NCBI GenBank assembly: GCA_026214975.1
Contig: CM047806.1
Span: 101,386,239-101,450,238 of the forward strand
Direction: 5' to 3'
DNA length: 64,000 nucleotides
Source of the DNA: Gentiana macrophylla
Taxonomy: Eukaryota > Streptophyta > Magnoliopsida > Gentianales > Gentianaceae
In this document: positions 44,806 to 56,268 of the stretch, one piece after another
Numbering within the stretch: position 1 is the stretch's first letter
Layout of the letters: the number at the start of each line of letters is the position of its first letter
Position numbers and translations under genes: made by a program
The notes under the pieces: generated by a model
What the model was told of the DNA's origin: nothing
The model's input: the letters and a program-made list of their open reading frames with translations, nothing else
Database searches by the model: none

Positions 44806-46529
44806 TGTTGGTCCCTTGAAAAGGCTTTGGTTAAGTTTAGAGGGAGGGTGAATAAACTTAACACTTAAAAATTTTTGGAGTTAACAAACTCAAGAACTTT
44901 GATCTGCTTTGATACCTCGATGAGTCTGTTGATGCCTCGATAGCCTCTTGATAAATGTGAGTCTACCGATGGTTGAGTTTACTGAATTTGTGAAGCGGCT
45001 TTATATAAAAAAATTAAGCCTTATTACTTGTTGTTAAATATGATACTAAGTATTAGATACTCAGTAGTGTATGTGTGTGAGTTCAGTTGCTAGATTCAGT
45101 AGGTTCATGTGTATAATAAACTAAATGCGTAATGTAAGTGCGAAAAGTAAGTAGGCAGATTTTATAGTGGTTCCAGTGTGGTGTAATCCTCGTCACCCAC
45201 TCTTCTCCTGTGATGTTGGAGGTAATTCACTAGAAATCTTTGATGTATCTATTACAAAGATTCCTAAGATTGCTTGTCCTTCACCAATGACTATGGCTTC
45301 ACAAACTGAAAACTAGGAACAGGTAGGATTGCTGCTCCAAAGACTTCCACTGGTCCTTGAAGGGTAGGATTACCTCTTCACCAGCTCCACCACAAACAAC
45401 AGTCTTTCACACCCAATGATGATTCCTCTGTTTTCAAGAGGTTCTTTATAAAATAAAGAATGAATCAAGTAAATGATTCACTTGCAGCAGCTTGATTAGG
45501 ATGATATAATCAGCAGCTTGTAGTCTTCAAGTGTGTGAACTTGATGTAGCTTGAATACAGAAATTCACTTGAAGATTTTCTCTGATCGATAAGGTTAAGC
45601 TCAAGAGGGTTCAAGAGGGTGCTTTTGCAAAATGTCGGGAATTATCTCTTATATTTTTCTTCTAAAATTCATCAATCATCATCTTTTTATGAGTTGGAAG
45701 TCCTTTATTTATAGGTAGGATGGCATGTGACTTGTATTTGAAATTCAAATATAACCGTTCCTGGTTTTTGTCCCATTTGACTTGCTTTCTCTCACTATTC
45801 ATAGGGTCGATGTGTCGATTCCTTTTGACAATCAGCGATCTGTCCAACCTTTGACTTATAACCATTGGATAAAGTCCTGAATCATCCCAATGTCCTTTTA
45901 ATCTCAAATTTTGATTTGTTTGATAAATCGTAGGTAGTTGGTTGTCCTTATCCATGTAATCTTCCAATGTAATCTTGAATTAACCGAGGTATATTATCGG
46001 CAGTTCATCGATCTGGCATAATACTATCGATCTATTTGAATAGTAATTTCTTTGTGTAACAAATTCAATGCAAATGATTTCTTTTATCTAACTTTTATCT
46101 CGTGAAGTTAGATTACACCTTTTAATTATAACCAAGTTCCAAACATCATCCAACTTATGGAACTTTGACATTCTACACAAGGTATATGTAATCAGTTTAG
46201 GTCATCACAGACTTGCTTAAATTCTCGATTGCATATCCTTGACTTTAATCACTAAGTTTGATCCCTTAGCCTTCATTAATCGAGTTTGAGCCTCACCCTT
46301 CTTCGCCTTCAAAGCGGGTTCCGTAAAAGTCTACTCGACCTAACTACCTTCATCGACCTAGACTAGTCTGCTGAAACAAGTTAGCTGACCTTTACAGTGC
46401 TTGTTTGATCAAACCTATACAAACATCAAGCTCTAATAAACCTATACATTTGATCTAGACATCTTTTTGCCTTTGCACTATAACAGCGAGTCTGACACTC
46501 ATCATCAAAACATAAAAATAAGTCCAACA
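44806..46529 (-). repeat. Element D 5' LTR
   Basis: 1724 bp, promoter copy. In element sense the TATA box (CTATAAATA) is at about 45705-45714 and the CTAAG/CTTAG inverted repeat at 46252-46269. Differences from the 3' LTR cluster at CAG and CTG words. Confidence 0.92.
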
Positions 46530-47600
46530 CCATGCCGTACCGAGCCGGTGGCCGAACCACTCTCGCAGTACGTCTAGGTGGAACAGGAATGTCGGAAGTG
46601 ACTGTTGTATTAGTAGTGTTGTTTACCGAAACACCAACAGCCACAATAGGCCTGACGTCATCAGAGAGTAATTCCTCTAGTACAATTTTACTTCGAGGTC
46701 TGTGGTCTTTCATATAAATTCCCTCCAAGAACGTAGCGTTAGTCGAGACTAGCACTTTGTTATCTTACGCCTCGTAAAATAGACCACCACGTGTACCTTT
46801 TAGATAGCCTACAAACAAACATACTTTCGTACGCGATTGTAGCTTGGTAGTCTTGTCCATCAGCACATGTGCAGTACAACCCCATATGCGGAAGTGACGC
46901 ATGCTTTCGCGACGTCCGGACCACATCTCAACGGGTGTCTTTTCGACAGACTTTGACGATACTGCATTCAAAATGTAGACTGCTGCTTCTAAAGCATAAC
47001 CCCAAAAGGATATAGGTAGTGAGGTGTAGCTCATCATTGATCTAACCATGTTAATCAATGTCATGTTTCTTCTCTCAGCAACTCCATTTTGCTGAGGTGT
47101 CCTAGGCGCTGAACGTTGGAAACAAATTCCTTTTTCAGCCAAGTAGTCAATGAACTCAGTATCTAAATACTCACCTCCACAATCCGAGCGAAGGCATTTC
47201 AATGACATGCCTAGTTGCCTTTCAGCTTCTGCTTGGAACTCCTTGAACTTACCAAAAGCCTCAGACTTCCTATGCAGCAGATAAACATAACCAAATCTCA
47301 AGTAGTCATCAATGAAAGTCACAAAGTACTCGTATCCGCCTCTAGCTTGTACGTTCATCAGACCACAAAGGTCTGAATGCACTAAGTCTAGAGTTCCTGT
47401 GGCCCTATTACCCTTTGACGAGAAGTGACGCTTAGTCATTTTTCCCTCCAGGCAACACTCGCAGACAAGTAGTGTGTTAACAGATGACTCACCTAAGGCA
47501 TGAACCTTTTCTAGTCTTTTCAGTCTTTCCAAGGAAATATGGCCGAGCCTCAGATGCTACAAGTACGTTTTATCTTCTTTTACTTGAGAAACTTTCTGCC
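46530..47600 (-). pseudogene. pol: Element F integrase
   Basis: ORF 47532-46765: a zinc-finger end (CECCLEGKMTKRHF), then the three catalytic acids in HSDLCGL, LRSDCGGEYLD and NGVAERRNMTL, and FRIWGCTAHV ... CLFVGYLKGTRGG. ORF 46755 leads through the Pro/Arg linker (PPRRTARVVRPPARYG) to the D insertion point, after which F continues at 32702 in the RT N-terminus. The conserved residues are intact. Confidence 0.88.
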
Positions 47601-48925
47601 TTTTAGCAGATCTTTAATGAGCAGTTTTAAACATTTCCGTATTAAGTAGGGGAGCTTTATGTAGTCTTACAAAATATAAACCGTTTTCATTCGTAGTTGA
47701 ACACAATTCAAAGCCATTCTTCGAAATAACATATTCATCATTCAAATTTGAAACAGAAAATGATTGTTCAACTAAGGGAAAATGAGAAATTAAATTTCTC
47801 CTGAAATTCAGAATAAAATAAACATTCTCTAAATGTAAAGTTCTATTATTAAAGTGTAAGTCCACAGCTCCCACTGCTTTAGCCGAAATGAGCGCCCCAA
47901 TGCCTACTCGCATCACTTGAGAACCCTCTTCCAGCTCCTTGTACGAACTAAGAATCTGCAATGAAGAACATACATGGTTAGTAGCTCCAGTATCAAGTAT
48001 CCAAGTGGACACATCTTTACCTACATTAAAATATTCCAAGAATAGTAATTCCGAATTATCTTTCTTATCTTTCCCAGTGACAGCCTTGACTTTGCCATCC
48101 TTTACATCACGAAGGTATTCCGGAAAATGGCGTTTCCAATGTCCTACCTCCTTACAGTAAAAGCACTTGCCCCTGGGCTTGGCCTCGTCAACTTTCTTGG
48201 CTTTCTTTTTCTTCATTTTCTTGGGCACAGGTGCAACACTACCCTTCTTGTTTGGTTTGGCCTTAGGTTTGTTTGATGGCTTAGCTTCGGCCATATTGGC
48301 TTCAGCTTTCTTATCCCCTACTTGGACCTTATCTTTCGATAGCAGGCCCTCATAGATATTCAGTTCATTAAGCATCTGTGTCATGGTCAACTCATGTTTT
48401 GCCCATCAGATACTAAGTTTTGAACGGGATAAACTCAGGAGTCAACGATTCTAAAATCATCGACACTTGAGTTGCTTCATCGAACATCGATCCATGAATA
48501 CCAGCGTCATTGAAGTAACTGATCATATTTAGAAAATGACCATTCACTGCTTGACCTTTCTTCAATTTCGTGTTAACAGCCATCCTGATGGCATCGTGTC
48601 TTGCTTGGTTGCTAGGTGATCCAAACATCGAAGTAAGTTTCTGCATGATTTCTTGTGTAGTCTCAAACTCTTCAATCTGGGTCCTAATAACCTCCGACAC
48701 TGCCACCAGGATGATCCCACGAGCCCGGTTATCTGACTCGATCCAGCGATTACGCTGCTCGATCTCAGCTTTTCCGGGTTTTTGGATCGCCACCGTAGGG
48801 CATTCAGAAGTGAGTACATATTGCACATTCTCGTATGTGAGTACCACGTTTAGATTACTCTTCCATTTCTTAAAGTTATTTCCCAATAATTTTTCAGAGA
48901 GTAAAGAAGAAATTTGAGTAGACAT
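47601..48925 (-). pseudogene. gag: Element F gag and protease
   Basis: Start at the ATG at 48925 (MSTQISSLLSEKLLGNNFKKWK). Capsid motifs run through ORF 48925-48413 (ARHDAIRMAVNTKLKKG, MILESLTPEF). After a shift near 48400, ORF 48390-47614 has a Lys-rich stretch and a zinc knuckle CFYCKEVGHWKRHF, in which the fourth ligand is Phe instead of Cys, then protease WILDTGATNHVC and NVYFILNFRRNLIS of the pre-integrase region. Confidence 0.87.
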
Positions 48926-50800
48926 TTTTGCTGAAAATAAAATGACATATATTAATTCAAGTTTAACACTACCATATAAGTTTATTTTAGGAATTGTAAA
49001 CTAAAATTAAGTCTACTATACCATTCCAAGGTTTTAACCTCGATCTCAAAGCGCCGTAGTAGGTAGGTCAAAGAGATGACGGTTATATCGATACAATCTC
49101 ATCAATGAATAACTTGTGAGAATCGAACATCCCACAAGAATCGAACATCCCTTTATTCATTGACTACCTTCCTTTTTATCCTAGATATTATCAAGAATAC
49201 CCTTTGATTGATGAGTGTGACCTACTATATCGGATCTCTTGGTACGCCCCGAGTGTGCAGTCGTAGGATAGGTCAGTGACCCGACGAGTACCCGAAAATC
49301 CTATCCTTTCGGAGACCAAGCCATGAATGTTGATAGGGGTGAACACCATCCATAGGGGGACGAAATCAAAACGCCGTGAGGCGTCACCCTTCTCTCACTT
49401 ACTTGTATCTATAGTAGAGGCCGTGGGGTTGGCTGTCGCCTTCCCCGCTCCCACTCAATATTTTGGAAGTGGTGGTGGGTTAACTAACCTCGTCTTTTTG
49501 ATGTTAACATAAAAGCACATCAAATCAAGGATTCCGAATGGTGTCGGTAACGTAGGCAAGCCTACCCGTCCTATTCGTTGGAACATATGTGACAGTCGGA
49601 CGAAATCGGGTCAAGAGAGCCCCATCGAGATAAGAAGGAATCACCCCTCTCCTTGCCAGTGTAGCTTAATCTTGCCGGACCCCCGTGCATACATCACACC
49701 AGGAGGGTTAAGTCGGTCGAGCGAAGCTCAGTTGACCACCCAAACTATAGGCGAACCGTTTTTATCCAAGATTTATTGTTCTTTTACCATCATTCAATCT
49801 CGTAGACACTACGAATCGAAAACGTGATCTCATTTGGGCTTTTAAGGCGGTTCACCGAGAACACACACCAAAAAAGCTTAACGATTTCATAACCTGTCCT
49901 CGGATCTTTAATTAGTTACTAAATTAATTAATTACCACATATTAATTAAATTTCAACTAATTAGGCGAGTTTGTATACATGCAAATTTTAATTATTATAC
50001 ATGTATGCATGGAGTGGATTTATGATATGATGCATGTCATGGCAATTCCGATTTTATATCTATTTTATGATCAAACACATAAAAAATAAATTGCGGGAAA
50101 TTTAAACACCGAGATGGATCGTTGGTACCCCCGTATCTAATTTATCCTAGGAAAAAATAAATTACAATCTTGTTGTCTTCATGTCTTCAATCTTTGAGCC
50201 TTGAACCACGAACCGCGAACCCGAAATGAGAAGGGGCCTTTATTTTATAAAATAAAATAATTTTTTTTTTTTTTTTCAAATTTTTTTATTTATTTATTAA
50301 AATCCTGCTGTAATTTTTTATTCCAGAAAAATTAAATTATTTTTTTTTTATTTTAAAAAATGCCGATTTTATAAAAAATTAGGGTTTGACAAAAAAAAAA
50401 AAAAATCAAACCCTAGCCGTGTGGTGCAAAAAAAAAATAACAAAAAAATTTTCCGCCCCGACTCCTATTCATACCTCGAGTTCCGTCTTCATCTCGTGTT
50501 CATCATCGTTCTTCGTCGTTTTTCCGGAATTATAAAAAAAAAAATAGCCGAAAAAAAAGAAATAAAAAAAACAACTTTTACATCAATCCTATGCTCAAAT
50601 GATCTAAATCGAGAGATCTTACAATAGATCTAACGAGTAACCAGTACCAACCCCAATCCATCTCTTCAAACAACAACAATCGCAACATAAAAAAAATAAT
50701 AATAAAATTTCGGCCCGCATAAAAAATAGGGACAAAAAACTACATGTTTACAACTCCTAGATCTAATGTTTTATACGTATAAATATAGATCACCGGGTCT
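48926..50800 (-). other. Element F leader between primer site and gag
   Basis: About 1.9 kb without a credible gene. 49020-49760 is of mixed composition with GACGAAATC/GGACGAAATC words repeated; 50250-50720 is very A/T-rich with runs of T and A. Transcribed as the 5' untranslated part of F RNA if the primer site at 50801-50810 is right. Confidence 0.6.
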
Positions 50801-50810
50801 CTGATACCAC

Positions 50811-52644
50811 TGTTAGTAATATCATCCGCAACGGAAGCGATTTAAGGATCTAGATCTATAATTTACACGTAATAAAATAACTAGATCTACTCTACAAGGG
50901 GGTTGTGGAACATACCTCTTGGATCTCAAAATCCAAGTAGAAGAACCGCAATAGGAAGAAGAAAAGATGGTGTGAAGAGCACCACGATCTTCCGCACGTG
51001 TGATCCAAGCAACTCTCGGTGGAAGGAAATTCTCGTCTCGAATCCTCTCGATATGCTACCCGAAAAAAACCTCCAAGATTTTCCCTCTTACTTCCCCTTG
51101 GCAGAAATTTTTCTTCCTCTCTCTAAGAGATGGAAGTCGAAATTTTGTGTGTGTATGAGTTGGGAAAAGCCTCTTTATATAGGAGAGCTTTCCTTGTCCT
51201 CCAAGGATTTTTATTTTACAAATAAATAAGTCCAATAAATAAAAGATAATCCTAGAATATTCTAAAACAAATCTAGAATAATATTTATCTATATTTTTTA
51301 CCATAAAATATTTATCCAATAAATATTTTGTGCACATGTCTTATTAATCCACAAGAAAACAATTTCTTGCTCACTAAGACATTGTGGAGGCCGAAAATTC
51401 CCCATCCCTCCTAGGGTTTGAGATTTCGACCATGACACACAAATTGGGCCACGATTATGAAAAATGTCTTTTTCAAATATTTAATTATTTAGCCCAACTA
51501 ATTTAAAAGTCCACTAAACAATTAATTCACATATCGTTTTAATTAAATTCTAATAAGAACTAAATTAATATTATCAGGATTCGACGTCCGAGAATAGCTA
51601 TGCTATATTGGAGGCACGTCGGGGACCATGGACTAATAATCAGTGGCTCCGATAAATCAAATAAATAATTATCTTACGAACAGAATAATTATATTCGATA
51701 AATCAATCACAAGAATATACCACCATAATCCCGTGACTGCACTCCTCCGATTGTAAGATTATATTTATCTCCTCACGAGAATGATAATAAGCGTCCATTG
51801 ATATAATCATTACATGTGGATTAATCCTCCATAGACTGTTCATTCTAAATCGGGAAGTTACCGTTAACCCTTTTTAGAACCTCTTATCCTTATTTACCAT
51901 TAACCCCTTAGTGATCAATTAATTCATACAACTCACCGTAGCTAATCGATTGTAATATGAACTCGCACGATCGATCGGTTTCTAGGATTAACAAATAAGG
52001 GAATCGTCATATACTTCCGTAAATGGAAGGAATGGATTTTGTATCTATGATAACACGTACTACTCACTCAATCCAAAGACAATGCCAAGATGGGGTAATT
52101 CAGATCACGAGACTCGGTGTAATCCTTAACCGTCAAGTCAAACCTCATACTGATTCAAGCAGTTGACTGTGATCACCTCATGATTAAGATATATCCATAA
52201 ATATGATCATCGATTGATTCGATAAGGCTTCTCAATTATGGAATTATATCGTGAACTCTAATCAAATCGGTCCAGCCCTATATGATATATCTATCATATA
52301 TAAATGTCCCACTAGGTTCTCTTAACCGAAAGTCCGGATAAGACAATCACACATATTGTGTTCTGGGCGCATTAATAGCACGTTAAAGGAGAGACCTGAT
52401 ACTCTCGATTAACTTCACAATGGGCTAATTGTATTTTAAGTACATCTTCACTAACTCAATCCTCCCGTGTATATCCCATACACTGAGTTAAGTGACTACA
52501 TAAACAATATACTTTAGGGTTTTTTGTAGTGTAAATACTATTGTCACATCGGTGAAAATGAGAATAATAAATATGAATAATAATATCATTTCATTTATTA
52601 AATAAAACAATTACAAAATTGTCTTTCGGGCATTACACCTAACA
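50811..52644 (-). repeat. Element F 5' LTR
   Basis: TGTTAG...CTAACA, 1834 bp; GTGGTATCAGAGA (- strand, ending at 50810) is the primer site. Differs from the 3' LTR by scattered C/T changes and the 33-bp insertion near 51208. Confidence 0.9.
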
Positions 52645-53850
52645 CAGAGGCACTGGACCTTCAATGGAGGGAACCACACCTAGTTCAGTAATGAACTTCT
52701 TCATCCAAACTGCTTCATTTGCTGCCTCCGAGGCTGTTATGTATTCGGCTTCCGTTGTAGAGTCTGCAGTAGTCTCCTTCTTGGAACTCTTCCAGCTCAC
52801 TGCCGCCATTAAGCGTGAAAAAAAATCCAGATTGTGACTTAAAGTCATCCTTGTCAGTTTGGAAAATGGCATCTGTGTAACCTCGTAAAACTAAATCATC
52901 ATTCCCGAAAACCAGGAACATATCCCTAGTACGTCTCATGTACTTGAGGATATTCTTGACAGCAATCCAGTGACCATCACCTGGATTGGACTGGTACCTA
53001 CTAGTCATACTAAGAGGGTACGAAACATCTGGTCTTGTGCACAACATGGCATACATGATAGACCCGATCACCGAAGCATAAGCGATCTTACTCATTTGTT
53101 CCCTTTCCTCCTCTGTCTTAGGACTCATTTCCTTCCACAGGTAGACCCCATGTGACATGGGCAGCAATCCTTTCTTGGACTGCTCCATGCTGAATCTCTT
53201 CAGCATCTTGTCTATATAGGTGGATTGCGACAGACCAAGCAACCTTTTAGATCTATCTCTATAGATCTTTATTCCAAGAATATAGGCTGCATCACCTAAG
53301 TCCTTCATTGAGAAGTTCTTGGATAACCAAGCTTTGAATCATTGTAATATGTCGTCTACATAAAGCACTAATAACACAATGGCACTCCCACTAACCTTCT
53401 TGTATACGCAGGGCTCATCTTCGTTTTTGATGAAATCAAACTGTTTGATTATCTCATCAAAGCGAAGATTCCAACTCTGAGAAGCTTTATTTAATCCATA
53501 AATGGATCTTTGCGGTTTACACACCATCCTCAAGGTCATTGGTTACAAACCCTCAGGTGTGTCATCATATACACTCCTCGCAGGCGAGTTCCCGTTAAGG
53601 AAAGCTGTTTTCACATCCATCTGCCAGATTTCGTAATCATGGTATGCTGCAATAACGAACAAAATTCTAATGGATTTTAACATGGAAACAGGAGAAAAGG
53701 TTTCGTCATAGTCAACTCCTTGTCTTTGCTTATAACCTTTTGCCACTAACCTAGCCTTGTAGATAGTCACGTTACCGTCCATGTCAGTCTTTCTCTTAAA
53801 GACCCATTTGCACCCTATAGGAACTATTCCTTCAGGTGGATCAACTAAGT
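52645..53850 (-). pseudogene. pol: Element G reverse transcriptase and start of RNase H
   Basis: ORF 53782-53543 has [24 protein letters not shown] cut here into [11 protein letters not shown] and DYDETFSPV, then WQMDVKTAFLNG. ORF 53539-53339 has SIYGLNKASQSWN and the catalytic box LLVLYVDDIL. ORF 53308-52715 covers the RT-RNase H linker (GSIMYAMLCTRPDVSY), and ORF 52872-52639 starts RNase H (STTEAEYITASEAANEAVWM). The frame runs into the F insertion at GPVPL and resumes at 29179. Confidence 0.87.
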
Positions 53851-53857
53851 TCCAAAC

Positions 53858-55075
53858 TTAGTTGTCTTTCATGGATTCTATTTCAGAATTCATGGCTTCT
53901 AGCCATTTCACTTTGTCATGCATTAATAGCACTTCCTCAAAAGTTCTAGGGTCCTCATCTTCCATGAGATCCACGCCAGTGTACCTTTCAGGTACACGGT
54001 GTTCCCTGGTGGATCTTCTAGGTGCTAGTGTGTCCACGGAAGAGGTTGGCATCACATCTGCATGTGGTGTCTCCTCTACTTCCATCAACTGACTGTTATC
54101 CGTAAGCGGTTCTCGAATTTCTTCAAGATCAATTTTACTCCCACGGATCCTATCCAGAATAAACTCTTTCTCTAGAAAGTGGCCAGTCCTGGCAACTAAC
54201 ACCTTTTGTTCCTCAGGATGGTAAAATTGGTACCCTTTGGTTTCCTTAGGATATCCCTCAAACAGACATTTGTCAGACCTGGGCTCTAATTTGTCAGGCA
54301 TCATCCGCTTCACATAAGCCGGACAACCCCAAGGTTTTAGATGACCTAGGCTCGGTTTTCTCTTAGTCCATACCTCGTATGGCATAGAGTCAACCTTCTT
54401 TGATGGAACTCGGTTTAGTGTATAGGATGCGGTTTCTAGAGCATACCCCCAAAATGATTTTAGGAGAACTGCGTAGCTCATCATGGATCGCACCATGTCT
54501 AACAAGGTGTGGTTCCTCCTCTCAGACACGCCATTCATCTGTGGCGTCCCGGGAGGGGTCCATTCAGGTAGAATCCTATTCTCCTTCAAATAATCTTGAA
54601 ACTCACCATCTAGGTATTCTCCACCTCGATCGGATTGAAGTGTTTTGATTTCTTTACCTAGTTGTTTCTCCACTTCACTTCTGAATTCTTTGAACTTTTC
54701 GAAAGCTTCAGACTTATACTTCATTAAGTATATATAACCATAGCAAGAATGGTCATCAGTGAAAGTGATAAAATAAGAATACCCACCTTTGGCTTGAATT
54801 GACAATGGGCCACATACATCAGTATGTATGAGCTCAAGCAATTCATGGGATCTTATCCCTTTGCCACTAAAAGGTGACTATGTCATCTTACCAAGTAAAC
54901 AAGCTTCGCATGTATCAAACGATTCATAATTGAATTGATCCAACATTCCATCTTTATGGAGTTTAGAAATGCGATTCTTATTTATATGGCCAAGTCTACA
55001 GTGCCATAAGTAGGATTCATTCAAGTAATTTGTTTTAGCTTTCTTGTTATTTATATTAAGTACGTCAACATTCAT
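53858..55075 (-). pseudogene. pol: Element G integrase
   Basis: ORF 55075-54878 has the zinc region (LWHCRLGHINKNRI ... CEACLLGKMT). A stop at about 54878 separates it from ORF 54841-53858, which holds the core with its three acids in HTDVCGP, LQSDRGGEYLD and NGVSERRNHTL, then LKPWGCPAYVKR, CLFEGYPKETKGY and the linker into RT. The core is 327 codons long without a break. Confidence 0.9.
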
Positions 55076-56268
55076 ATCTAATATGTAGAGACCGTTGCTA
55101 AGTATGCCAGTACCATAAAAATTTCCGTCACGTGAAAAAGAACAACATTTATTCTCAAATGTAAATGAAAATCCATCAACATCTAATGCGGAAACAGAAA
55201 TAATGCTCTTCGTAAGAGCAGGAACAAAATAACAGTTACTAAGTTCAAACTAGCCCACTGGGAAATGAAAGAAAATAAACTCCTACGGCCAGTGCAACAA
55301 CACTTGCTCCATTTCCAACGCGTAGGTCCACCTCTCCTTTCCTTAACTCTCTAGTTCTTCTTAGTTCCTACATATTCGTACAAATATGAGAACCACAACC
55401 AGTATCTAATACCCAGTGGTTAGACTTAGAAGAAGTAATGTTGATCTTAGTCATAAATGTACCTGAAGTCGAAGCATCAGAATGCTTCTTCTTGGTACTC
55501 AAGAAGCCTTTGCAGTTTCTCCTCCAATGTCTAGTCTCACCGCAATGGAAGAGCATCCTTGGATTTGTCTTTTGCTATCTTAGGCGTTGGCATAGGTGCA
55601 GCCTTTGCCTTCTTGGACTTTTTTTGGGCTTTTGCCTTGACCTTGCTAGAAGTGACTAGCAACACTTGATTTCCCTTCCCCACAGTGCCCTCAGCAGTTT
55701 TTAGCATGTTCAATAACTCCGCAAGGGAGCAATCTATCTTGTTCATGTGATAATTCATCACGAACTGCGAGAATGAATCGGGTAGAGATTGTAGAATCCA
55801 GTCAATACTCAATTCTCGTTCCAATTTGTAGCCCAGCTTCCCGAGCCTCACTATGTACCCTATCATCTTAAACACACGTGACCCCGCAGCAGTCCTAGAT
55901 GCCATCTTACAACTAAACAGGGCCTTTGAAACCTCGTACCTCTCAGTGCGAGACTGAGAAGCATATAGCTCCTTTAGGTGAACCATGATTGTGTAGGCGT
56001 CCATAGACTCATGCTGTTTTTGCAGTTCAGGTGTCATCAAAGCAAGCATGATACATGTAGCATCAGTGCTGTTAGAACAATGCTTGTTATACTTCTCGAC
56101 AACATCTGCAGCCCAACCCTCAACGGGCTTCTCCGGCAGGGCCTCGTCCAAGACATAGCCAATCTTCTTGTGCCTCAAAACGATTTTGAGGTTTCTTTCC
56201 CAATCGAGAAAATTAGTTTCGTCAAGCTTATTGTCGATGATAAAACGAAGGTTCAATTTGTTTGACAT
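55076..56268 (-). pseudogene. gag: Element G gag and protease
   Basis: Start at the ATG at 56268 (MSNKLNLRFI). ORF 56268-55537 contains the capsid domain (NFLDWERNLKIVLRHKKIGY, YEVSKALFSCKM, LPDSFSQFVMNYHMNK) and a Lys-rich tail. After a shift, FHCGETRHWRRNC is a zinc knuckle whose first Cys is lost at the frame break and whose conserved Gly before His is Arg. Protease WVLDTGCGSHIC is near 55400. The stretch 55076-55367 is decayed pre-integrase sequence. Confidence 0.85.

Larger units (their letters stand above)
32703..46529 (-). mobile_element. Element D: Sirevirus-like Copia with a long extra ORF
   Basis: LTRs at 32703-34411 and 44806-46529 (TGTTGG...CCAACA) and a perfect target duplication CCATG (32698-32702 and 46530-46534). 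On the - strand: 5' LTR, primer site, gag with two zinc knuckles, protease, integrase, RT, RNase H, a gap with TATA and G-box, a 4-kb extra ORF, polypurine tract, 3' LTR. The order and RNase H tail wording fit Sireviruses with an env-like gene. The innermost element on this side and therefore the youngest here. Confidence 0.92.
29180..52644 (-). mobile_element. Element F: Copia retrotransposon inserted in G
   Basis: LTRs at 29180-30986 and 50811-52644 (TGTTAG...CTAACA). Flanks CAGAA (29175-29179) and CAGAG (52645-52649) match at 4 of 5. Removing F and one flank restores the G RNase H frame across the conserved LYCDNNEA motif. On the - strand it has a tRNA-Met-type primer site (GTGGTATCAGAGA), a 1.9-kb leader, gag and pol. 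D splits pol. Confidence 0.9.

Noticed and set aside
50250..50720. A/T-rich runs as an origin or matrix-attachment site
   Set aside because: Simple A and T runs in the leader of F are enough to explain it; nothing specific is seen.
50903..51229. ORF of 108 codons in the F 5' LTR, with relatives near 29425-29694
   Set aside because: Lies wholly in the LTR of F on the wrong strand and differs in length between the two LTR copies.
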